A program made the position numbers and the translations under genes. Source: Pseudomonas baetica (GTDB lineage: Bacteria > Pseudomonadota > Gammaproteobacteria > Pseudomonadales > Pseudomonadaceae). Taken from it: a stretch of 39,094 nt of DNA. The notes beneath the pieces are model-generated. The model searched no databases. It was given only the letters and a program-made list of their open reading frames with translations, and had not been told where the DNA came from. The stretch is taken from NCBI RefSeq assembly GCF_019733355.1, contig NZ_JAIHLQ010000049.1:1-39094 (forward strand), read 5' to 3'. Positions 23,308 through 29,998 of the stretch are shown piece by piece; position 1 is the stretch's first letter, and the number at the start of each line of letters is the position of its first letter.

Positions 23308-24018
23308 TTAACGAGCGGCGTCTTCCGCCTGCCCCTGGGTATCTAATAGATCCATCACTGACGGCGCATCTATTTCTCTTCCGATCCGCCCATACGCTGG
23401 CACAGTCTCATCACCTAGCATGAGAGTGAGGGCTGGTGTTTCATTCACTCCAAACTGCTCACGAAGGCTGTCGGTAGACGCGTCGAGGGTTTCGATACGA
23501 ATAAGCCTGTAGCCAGCAAGTTTGGGGTTTACGCTCGGATTCAAAACTGTCAAATCCAAAACTGAAGAACATGCAGTACAGCCAGGCGCGGTCCAAAGGA
23601 TCAGGCTCTTCTGTCGTGCCGCAACGGCCGCCGCAATCAGGATCCGCCCTTCCCCTTCGCTGTTTGCAAGCTTCCATAGCGATTCATGTGTTTGTGCTGG
23701 TGGCTGCAAGCTCCTGAGCGGCGTTGTAGGGGCCTCGTGACCGGCGAGCCCACCACCAATTGCACAGGCGCCGTAAACGATTAGGAATACCCCGAGAGTC
23801 TGCCTCATGGCAGGGTGAAGCGGCTCAGTTCGCCTCATCAGGAAAATAACACCTGAAATAGCAGATAGGAGGCCCAATGATGCAAGCCCCGCAGATGACC
23901 AGGTCGCAGCTGGCAAAATGGCAACAGCGGCAATCCCGGCCAAGGTGAAGGCTGACGCCCCCCAGAACACCGGTGAGCCAACTTTTAACCAATCGTGCCT
24001 ATCTATGCGCGGTATCAA
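23308..24018 (-). CDS. Membrane-anchored thioredoxin-like protein resembling the DsbD C-terminus
   Basis: The 236-residue product has three hydrophobic segments (about 18-36, 39-60, 72-92). The third reads QTLGVFLIVYGACAIGGGLAG, like the last helix of DsbD, including a linker with PLRSL. The C-terminal 110 residues are a thioredoxin fold with active site WTAPGCTACSSV (CxxC = CTAC) and the cis-Pro segment GVNETPALTLML. This matches the DsbD gamma domain, which is periplasmic and passes electrons to the alpha domain. The DsbD-like protein at 13.6 kb lacks exactly this CxxC, so the pair could complement each other. The start appears to be a TTG overlapping the upstream stop (TTGA), so translation is coupled. 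Confidence 0.75.
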   Translation of the reverse strand: MIPRIDRHDWLKVGSPVFWGASAFTLAGIAAVAILPAATWSSAGLASLGLLSAISGVIFLMRRTEPLHPAMRQTLGVFLIVYGACAIGGGLAGHEAPTTPLRSLQPPAQTHESLWKLANSEGEGRILIAAAVAARQKSLILWTAPGCTACSSVLDLTVLNPSVNPKLAGYRLIRIETLDASTDSLREQFGVNETPALTLMLGDETVPAYGRIGREIDAPSVMDLLDTQGQAEDAAR

Positions 24019-24251
24019 TGCTTTGTTGCCACTTCAGCATATTTGGCTTCAATTGCTAGGAAGGTTTGAATGAGCTCCAGGTCGGCCCCGACCCACTTCA
24101 ACGCATCAGACATCAGATTAAATCCCCGTGTACTCGCGTCAGTTTTGCTTATGGTTTTTTTGACCTTTTCATCCATGACGACCCAGGTTTTTTTGGTGTC
24201 TTCAATCAGATCAACGACTGAAATCAAACCGCTCTTGGACGCGACTAGCAT
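24015..24251 (-). CDS. Small hypothetical protein
   Basis: Not recognised. The start is taken as the ATG at 24251, 8 bases after AGGA; an ATG at 24284 is in frame. The product is 78 residues, soluble, mostly helical and slightly basic (LIEDTKKTWVVMDEKVKKTISKT), with a C-terminal amphipathic helix. Its TGA overlaps the TTG start of the thioredoxin-like gene by 4 bases, which argues for coupled translation and a shared operon. It may be the first gene of the operon running to 22501. Confidence 0.55.
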   Translation of the reverse strand: MLVASKSGLISVVDLIEDTKKTWVVMDEKVKKTISKTDASTRGFNLMSDALKWVGADLELIQTFLAIEAKYAEVATKH

Positions 24252-24334
24252 GGCTGGGTTCCTATGTTTTGGGGTTGTGCCCATTCAGACCCAATGCTAG
24301 GTCCCAGATCTGTCACTAGCAAACCAAACACATG

Positions 24335-24910
24335 CTACGAAATCGTGTTGCTCGTTCGACCCTTGCAAGCCTTGATTAATCTGTGTGCGAGCATCGCCCA
24401 CTTGAGGTAGGCATCAAGCCGCTCTACATACCCAGTGCCGGGCTTGCTTGTGCTTTCTCCGGTTCTGAACAGCTGAAGCTCGGTATCACAAAGTGAGATC
24501 CTTAGAACCAGGATGCCGCGGATGGATTTTATGTGGTCATGAGCTTCTTTCGGCGACATGCCTGCCAGGCCGAACAGCGGCAGTTCGCAGTAATGGCAAC
24601 TTGAGAGATTTACGCCGTTCCACAGCAGGGAGGCTGTCCACGGGTTTTTTGAGGCTTCCCCACTGGTTTTTGTGCACTCACTGCAGACGACCTGCCAACG
24701 CTTTCGCTTGCCCGGGCGCTCTACCTCGGTGAGGATCGCGCCACTTGAACAGGAGTCGCAATCGAAAAGCGACACGACCCTAGGGTCATGAGAGCCAAAA
24801 GCGAGCGTTGGTACCGCACATGAACCCTGAGATGAGGCCAGAAGCAGTTGCAGCTCTTCTTTTTTGCCGGCCAAGCTCAGCTTCTGATGTCCCTTGGGCA
24901 TTCCAGGCAT
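24335..24910 (-). CDS. Zinc-ribbon protein with Lar-like core
   Basis: The 191-residue product carries a CxxC...CxxC...WN arrangement like that of Lar-family (restriction alleviation) and phage zinc-ribbon proteins: DCDSCSSGAIL (C51, C54), a basic turn, VVCSECTKTSGEA (C76, C79), then ASLLWNGV (W97-N98). A further CxxC follows (SCHYCELP, C105 and C108). Lar proteins change the activity of type I restriction-modification enzymes. The protein is longer than Lar (about 60-90 residues), having a basic N-terminus and a helical C-terminal half, so the function may differ. AAGGA lies 8 bases before the ATG. Confidence 0.6.
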   Translation of the reverse strand: MPGMPKGHQKLSLAGKKEELQLLLASSQGSCAVPTLAFGSHDPRVVSLFDCDSCSSGAILTEVERPGKRKRWQVVCSECTKTSGEASKNPWTASLLWNGVNLSSCHYCELPLFGLAGMSPKEAHDHIKSIRGILVLRISLCDTELQLFRTGESTSKPGTGYVERLDAYLKWAMLAHRLIKACKGRTSNTIS

Positions 24911-24945
24911 AACAGCATTCCTTGCTTCCGGCCGAAGCCGGCTAT

Positions 24946-25755
24946 TTACCGCGACTTACAAAGCAACGGGGTGGTAGAAAAGCGATTCCACAGGGTCCCG
25001 TATCCATCATTGTGTGTTGCGTCGACGACAACGATTTCCACGCAAGAGCCGTCAAGCTGAGCGCTGTAGGCCTGCGCGACTGAAGGGGGAACCACTGGGT
25101 CGTTGGAACCAACAATGTGTCTTTGGGGAATCTGAGCAAGCCGTGCTTTGTACGCCAAAGGGGTGATGGGGGCTTTGAGTGGGCTCAGCTTGTGGAGCTT
25201 TGTCCAAAATACCGGGTCTACGTTGCCGGCAATGGTCTGCACCTGGTCAACATCATCGCGCATACCGGCCAGCACGAGCGCGACCTCACCACCGCCCGAG
25301 TGCCCAACCAGTTCAAAAGTCTCTACATTGAAGCGACGTTTCAAGGCAGTTAGGGCTGAATCCATAGAGTCGATGGCTGGCTTACCGAAGCGTGATCCAG
25401 TCCAGACATCAAGGGTGCAGGCGCTGGACCTTACAAACTGACATGGCCTGGCCAAGTACGCCGCGGATGTTAAATCCTCAGCTGCAAACTGAAGCATGAG
25501 TGAAGAGTGTGGGGTTGGATCAGTGCTCGGTTGGGAGGATGTTGCCCAGGCGTGGCCGTCCCCCTCTATGTACACACGTAGGTGCTTGTAAGTCCCCGGT
25601 GCGGGAACCATTCCCTGAATAGGAAATGTAGGTGTCTGTAGCACGGCTCCTCTCAAGGAGCCTGTCGAAAACTGGGCAAGGTTTACCGGTGATGCACAGC
25701 CTCCCAGCAAAGCAGCACTGGCTAGGGCGATGCTGGTGATCATAGTCTTAAGCAT
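24946..25755 (-). CDS. Alpha/beta-hydrolase lipoprotein
   Basis: The 269-residue product has a lipoprotein signal (lipobox LLGGC, lipidated C20) and an alpha/beta-hydrolase fold. It contains LRVYIEGDGHAW (early strand and oxyanion loop), the nucleophile elbow VGHSGGGEVAL (S153), the acid in GSNDPVVPPS (D219) and the catalytic His in DATHNDGYG (H249). Small lipoprotein hydrolases of this kind occur in Pseudomonas as putative esterases or lipases; the substrate cannot be read from sequence. GAGAGG lies 6 bases before the ATG. It is downstream of the autotransporter gene, separated by two hairpins, so it is probably expressed on its own. Confidence 0.82.
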   Translation of the reverse strand: MLKTMITSIALASAALLGGCASPVNLAQFSTGSLRGAVLQTPTFPIQGMVPAPGTYKHLRVYIEGDGHAWATSSQPSTDPTPHSSLMLQFAAEDLTSAAYLARPCQFVRSSACTLDVWTGSRFGKPAIDSMDSALTALKRRFNVETFELVGHSGGGEVALVLAGMRDDVDQVQTIAGNVDPVFWTKLHKLSPLKAPITPLAYKARLAQIPQRHIVGSNDPVVPPSVAQAYSAQLDGSCVEIVVVDATHNDGYGTLWNRFSTTPLLCKSR

Positions 25756-25771
25756 TTCAGCCTCTCTCTAA

Positions 25772-25816
25772 TGCATCTCTCGATAGCGTCCCTCAAGGAG
25801 GCTATCGGCAAGTGCA
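25772..25816. repeat. Interrupted inverted repeat
   Basis: CGATAGC (25781-25787) pairs with GCTATCG (25801-25807), and the flanking TGCA boxes (25772-25775, 25813-25816) pair as well. It lies just ahead of the hydrolase lipoprotein start and may be a leader structure or an operator. Confidence 0.4.
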
Positions 25817-25829
25817 TCCAAAAGAATAA

Positions 25830-25848
25830 CGGCCAGCAATGCTGGCCG
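25830..25848 (-). terminator. Terminator of the autotransporter gene
   Basis: On the minus strand CGGCCAGCA-T-TGCTGGCCG is a perfect 9-bp stem followed by TTATTCTTTT, 25 bases after the autotransporter stop. This is a good intrinsic terminator. Confidence 0.8.
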
Positions 25849-25872
25849 CTCCTTCTAACATCCTGAATTTAT

Positions 25873-28473
25873 TCAGAAATCGAATCTGGCCTTGACTGTG
25901 AAGGTATCGGCATTGAAGTCGGTTTTCTTGAGGTAGGAGTAGCTCGCGCCTACCGTAACCGCACCGATCGAGTAGTCAGCGCCCAGGCCCAGCTCGAGGC
26001 TGTTGCGAGCGCTAGACGCGCCCGAGGACACGAATGGAGAGCCGCCCAGTGTGTAAGTGCTGGTGGTGTTCGCCTTGTCTCCGATGAAGTCGTGGTAAGC
26101 CATGGCCGTCGCCGAAGGCTTCAGCGTACCGTTCATGAAGCTGAAGTCCTTGGCGACACGAACGCCGCCGCCGATCTCACCTACTTCGATACGCTGGCCA
26201 CCGACGCTGAGAGCAGCACTGGAGTTTTTCTCGGTGTAACCATCGATCTTCAGGTTGCTGTAGCGCAGAGCAGCACGTGGTTCGACGAGGAAGCCGTTGT
26301 CGAAGTTGAAGCCGTAACCGCCCAGTACGTTGATACCGAAAAGGTCACTGTCGTAGTCGCCTTTTGCAACGGTGTCTGCGATGTCACGCTTGCTGGTGTT
26401 TTCGTTCTTACCGATGGTCACGCTACCGTCTACGAACGCAGGGCCTTGGTTCCAGCTGCCGTAGGCAGTCAAAGCGTATGCATCGACGTCGGTCTGGTTG
26501 TACAGGCCGTTCACTTTCGAGTTGATGTAGCTGTAGGCAAGACCCAAGGTCAGGTCCGGGGTCAGCTTGCCGTCAGCACCGATGACGATACCGCTGCTGT
26601 AAGCGTTGTAGCCTGCAACACCATCACGCGAGCCTTGGTCTGCATCCGAGTACAGTCCTTTGACCCATACGCCGGTATCTTTCAGCACGTCACCGGAGGA
26701 CATGCCGCGAACTTCAGCATTGCGGCCGTTCAAAGCGTTGGAAACCAGAGATTGGCCGCCCAGTGCAGCTTGAGTCGAGCCACCGTTCACGTTCGGGGAC
26801 AATTGCTCAGCCAGGCGAGCCAGCTGCTGTTCATCAGCATTGGCGAAGGCTTTGAAGACCTTGTCGTTTGCATCCAGCTTGCTCAGAACGCTGTCAGTGA
26901 AAGGGCGGATTGCGCGGGATGCATTGCCCGAAGCGCCCATCTTGGCGATCAGGTCGGCAACAGTCGAACCAGACTTGCCGGTAACGGTTGCGGTCACTTG
27001 GTCGCCGCTAACGTTGAAGCCGGTGATGTTCAGTAGTGCGGAGCTGCTCACCACGGACAGACCGTTGTCGGTCAGCGTACCGGCTTTCACCAGAGTGTAG
27101 GTGGTGCCTTGGCTGTTGCCGGTGAAGTCACCCGGGTTAGCGGTAACACCGATTTTGCTGCCACTGGCGAAGGTAGCGTTACCGGCCACATTCAGGATTG
27201 GAGTTGCCGGGTTGGTTTGATCGCTAACGCGAAGTTGCAGCGTACCCGCCGAGGCTACGTTCAGATCACCAGTAAAGCTGGTACTGGTAGAAGCCAGGTA
27301 AAGGGTGCCCGAGTTCACATCGACCAGGAAAGCTTCGATCTCTTGGCCATTGAAGGTGCCATTGCCATCGACCTGGATGAGGTTCAGACCTTCCATGTTG
27401 CCGGTGATAGTGCCGGCAGTCCACTCGAGGCGGGTTTGGAAGTTACCGTTGATGGATTTCTCGCCGCCGACGATCGATCCGCCGTTCTGGTGAATTACAA
27501 ACAGATTATTCGCATTGTCATCACCGCCCTCGGAAGGATCGTAGTTGACGCTTTCCACGCTGATCCCGGTACCAGTCGAAATGATGTTGCCGGTGTTGAT
27601 GATGCCGTTGGTGGCAGTCTTCACTTCCGGGGCCAGTGAGTCGACTACGCGGATGCCCACCGCGTTGTCACCAGAGACCTGGATGGTGCCGATGTTGTTC
27701 AGGGCGTTAAAGTTCAGGCTCTTGATGACGATGCCGGAAGTGTTGCTGCCGCTGCCTGCGATAGTGCCTTCGTTGATGACGTCATGGCCGAAGTTGATCT
27801 TGTCTAGGCTGATGCCGGCCGAATCATTACCAGACACGGCGATATTGCCTTTGTTGATGACGTCTTTACCGATGGTGCCCAGATTGCTTGTACCGGTGGA
27901 TGTGAAGGCGTAAATGCCTTTCGAGCCCGTGCCACTCACCGAAAGGTTGCCAGTATTGATCACATCGCCGCCGATCTGGGTATTGCCCAGTTCGATAGCG
28001 CGAGGGGTGTCGCTGTCGATGGTGTTGTCAGCGCCGACCAGGGACATGTTGCCATTGTTGACAAAATTGCCGCCGATCGTAGCGCCGTCAGTAACGATAC
28101 CTACTGGTGCCACGCCGGAGAGGTCGAAGTTCCCGTTGTTGGTGAGGTTGCCACCGACAGTGGTAGGTACTGCATCGCCGTCGTCCGAGGAATCCAAGTC
28201 CAGAGCATCAACGAATTGACCGTGAGCGGTTACATTCGCGTTATTGGTCAGGTCGCCGGTAATGGTTGCACCTTTGAAGCCGGTTCCATCTTGATCCGCT
28301 TCGCGGGTTGCGTTGCCGGATAGGGTTACATTGTTGTAACTGACTCGAGAGTAAGCCACCTCGCTGGCTCCACTAACATCCTTGTTCAGGTCGGCAGGAA
28401 CAGCCAGTGCGCTGGCGCTTGCAGCGGTGATGGCCAGGGCCAGGAAGGTCTTGCTCAGTGTGTGTTGGCTCAC
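25873..28473 (-). CDS. Autotransporter (type Va secretion) with repeat-rich passenger
   Basis: An 866-residue protein secreted through its own barrel. Residues 1-26 form a signal peptide ending ASALA. The passenger (about 30-560) is built from short repeats of the form GG(N/D)xxNxGNxxxxGxxxxGI, which would fold as a right-handed beta-helix. It has few Cys, as is normal. The barrel domain (about 600-866) contains GVWVKGLYSDADQGSRDG, repeated amphipathic strands and the C-terminal VKARFDF ending in Phe, the BAM signal. No protease triad is visible in the passenger, so an adhesin role is likelier. The start is GTG at 28473 with AAGGA 8 bases ahead. A candidate CRP/Vfr site lies 305 bp upstream. 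Its usage of codons looks like highly expressed Pseudomonas genes, more than its neighbours. Confidence 0.93.
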   Translation of the reverse strand: MSQHTLSKTFLALAITAASASALAVPADLNKDVSGASEVAYSRVSYNNVTLSGNATREADQDGTGFKGATITGDLTNNANVTAHGQFVDALDLDSSDDGDAVPTTVGGNLTNNGNFDLSGVAPVGIVTDGATIGGNFVNNGNMSLVGADNTIDSDTPRAIELGNTQIGGDVINTGNLSVSGTGSKGIYAFTSTGTSNLGTIGKDVINKGNIAVSGNDSAGISLDKINFGHDVINEGTIAGSGSNTSGIVIKSLNFNALNNIGTIQVSGDNAVGIRVVDSLAPEVKTATNGIINTGNIISTGTGISVESVNYDPSEGGDDNANNLFVIHQNGGSIVGGEKSINGNFQTRLEWTAGTITGNMEGLNLIQVDGNGTFNGQEIEAFLVDVNSGTLYLASTSTSFTGDLNVASAGTLQLRVSDQTNPATPILNVAGNATFASGSKIGVTANPGDFTGNSQGTTYTLVKAGTLTDNGLSVVSSSALLNITGFNVSGDQVTATVTGKSGSTVADLIAKMGASGNASRAIRPFTDSVLSKLDANDKVFKAFANADEQQLARLAEQLSPNVNGGSTQAALGGQSLVSNALNGRNAEVRGMSSGDVLKDTGVWVKGLYSDADQGSRDGVAGYNAYSSGIVIGADGKLTPDLTLGLAYSYINSKVNGLYNQTDVDAYALTAYGSWNQGPAFVDGSVTIGKNENTSKRDIADTVAKGDYDSDLFGINVLGGYGFNFDNGFLVEPRAALRYSNLKIDGYTEKNSSAALSVGGQRIEVGEIGGGVRVAKDFSFMNGTLKPSATAMAYHDFIGDKANTTSTYTLGGSPFVSSGASSARNSLELGLGADYSIGAVTVGASYSYLKKTDFNADTFTVKARFDF

Positions 28474-29075
28474 TTGTTGAATCCTTGCAATGTGTGGGGG
28501 GTCCGGCGTCCGTAAGGGCTAAAATTTGCTTCGGATGCTGGCTGCGGAAAAGAGCATAACGACCAAAATCATTTCGACCAGTCAAAATGGGTGGACAAAA
28601 TCCTCATCCGCAGAACGCCTTTGTAGCAACCCTGATACGTCTCCAAAACGGGTGCTTAGTTAGCACACTACCGTTCGTCAGACAAACTGAACTCTCAGGG
28701 AATTTTCAAACCACTGTTTTATATACGTTTTTTTTGAGGATAAAAAATTAATTTCCTCAGATTGGGACTGAATGCTCTGTGAAGGGTTTCACAGACGAAG
28801 GTGTCAATGTACTATCACTCCCCGAAGCCAATAAATTGGCTCATAAAGTTTGGCGTGCTGGGAATTATCCCGCCGTCAGACACACGTGTAGAGGGGGAGA
28901 CCTGGTCTCTCTGCCTGTAGTTGACGGCACCGACGGCTGGGAAATATTTCCCCGCTACTCGCTAGGGAAGGTCGTACCCATTTTTTGGGCGCGGCCTCCG
29001 TCCCTGTCTTGTCTGCTATAAGGCCGAGTCCAGTCAATGGACAGCCCCCTCACAAATAAATGTAGGGGGTGAGCA
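28474..29075. other. 602-bp divergent intergenic region
   Basis: This gap between the autotransporter and the triple-HTH gene is AT-rich in its middle part (around 28715-28760). It contains TGAGG / CCTCA around an A/T core (28735-28759) and a consensus CRP-type site (separate entry). An 80-codon frame from 28779 has no ribosome site and is not accepted as a gene. Promoters for both genes must lie here, but I cannot place them firmly. Confidence 0.6.
28777..28794. promoter_or_regulatory. Perfect CRP/Vfr-type palindrome
   Basis: CTGTGAAGGGTTTCACAG contains TGTGA-N6-TCACA, the consensus for CRP; Vfr, the Pseudomonas CRP homologue, recognises very similar sites. It lies about 305 bp upstream of the autotransporter start and 280 bp upstream of the triple-HTH gene. 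That distance is long for either, unless the transcript leaders are long. Confidence 0.55.
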
Positions 29076-29924
29076 GTGCACAATCAGATTCTGGACCTGA
29101 ATCCGAAATTGGCTGATAAGGCTAAGGCAGCCGAAACGGCAGCCTTGAACGATTTCCACGAGAAAGTCGTCAAGCTATCTGAAACCTTCTCTATAAAGGA
29201 GACGGCCCGACTTCTTCGTGTCAGTACCGGATTTCTGAGGACACACTCAATACAGCGCGGGGTGACGTTTGCCGATCGTGAAAGCCGCACCCCTGCAGAG
29301 AAGCGTAAAGTCAAAAAGCTCTGGGATCACTATCTGATCCACTATGAGACCCGTCAGGTCCAAGCCCCTACCCCATTTGTTAAGCCCGGTGACCTAGCCA
29401 TCAATCCCGGTCTGGAGCTCAAAAGCCGCCGCGCCTGGGTCAATGGTCAAAATGCGTTCCTCGCCCGTTGTGTCGAACTTTCTGAACTGTTCACCGTTGC
29501 AGAAGCAGCTGACATCCTTAAGGTCAGCCATCGCTTCCTCAAAACCTACGCATACAATGAGCAAATCACATTCGTTGGCGGCCCTTCGCTGGATGTGAAA
29601 AACGAGTTCTATTGCCGAGCTGAGAAGCTCGCTGCGGACAAAGCGCCGATCCAGGCAGCTGCCCAGACCCTCAACGTCACCACTAGGTTCCTCACAGGAT
29701 TTGCCAAACACTGGCAACTGCCCTTCATCTTCCCTGAGTCTGTCGATTCCGCCGCCGAATCCGACGATATCTCCTTTATGGAAGACATGTGCATCGACGA
29801 GGACGGTGATGACGACCTTGTAATGTCGGATGCTGATTCCGACAGCGACTCGGTCACCTCCTCCCCTTACTACGACCGGCCGACGAATAAGCAAGCTTAC
29901 GGCTCTTCGTACGCTCAGTTCTAA
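29076..29924 (+). CDS. Protein with three helix-turn-helix repeats and an acidic tail
   Basis: Not recognised as a family. Three copies of one motif are visible in the 282-residue product, at about residues 34-65, 135-166 and 185-217. Each has LSExF(S/T), an ETAR-like helix, LxVSxxFLxTxx and a final (V/I)TF or LPF. This is the layout of a helix-turn-helix of the MerR or resolvase type repeated with long spacers. Residues about 228-258 are almost all acidic or Ser (DEDGDDD, DADSDSDS), and the last 25 are polar. GGGGGT lies 6 bases before the GTG start. The 716-residue gene starts 75 bp downstream on the same strand, so the two probably form an operon. A multivalent DNA-binding protein is the likeliest reading. 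Confidence 0.7.
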   Translation: MHNQILDLNPKLADKAKAAETAALNDFHEKVVKLSETFSIKETARLLRVSTGFLRTHSIQRGVTFADRESRTPAEKRKVKKLWDHYLIHYETRQVQAPTPFVKPGDLAINPGLELKSRRAWVNGQNAFLARCVELSELFTVAEAADILKVSHRFLKTYAYNEQITFVGGPSLDVKNEFYCRAEKLAADKAPIQAAAQTLNVTTRFLTGFAKHWQLPFIFPESVDSAAESDDISFMEDMCIDEDGDDDLVMSDADSDSDSVTSSPYYDRPTNKQAYGSSYAQF

Positions 29925-29998
29925 ATGGCCCATACGCCTGGGAATCCAGAAGTCTGGCGTTAGGTTGGGCTTCTCCCCTTCCTAACCAAGGACCAATC

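Noticed and set aside
26092..27036. Long open frame on the plus strand inside the autotransporter gene (314 codons)
   Set aside because: It is the mirror of biased codon use in the autotransporter, has no ribosome site and no recognisable protein pattern.
28779..29021. 80-codon frame upstream of the triple-HTH gene
   Set aside because: It starts inside the CRP-like palindrome with no ribosome site, and its translation has no ordered pattern; better read as regulatory sequence.
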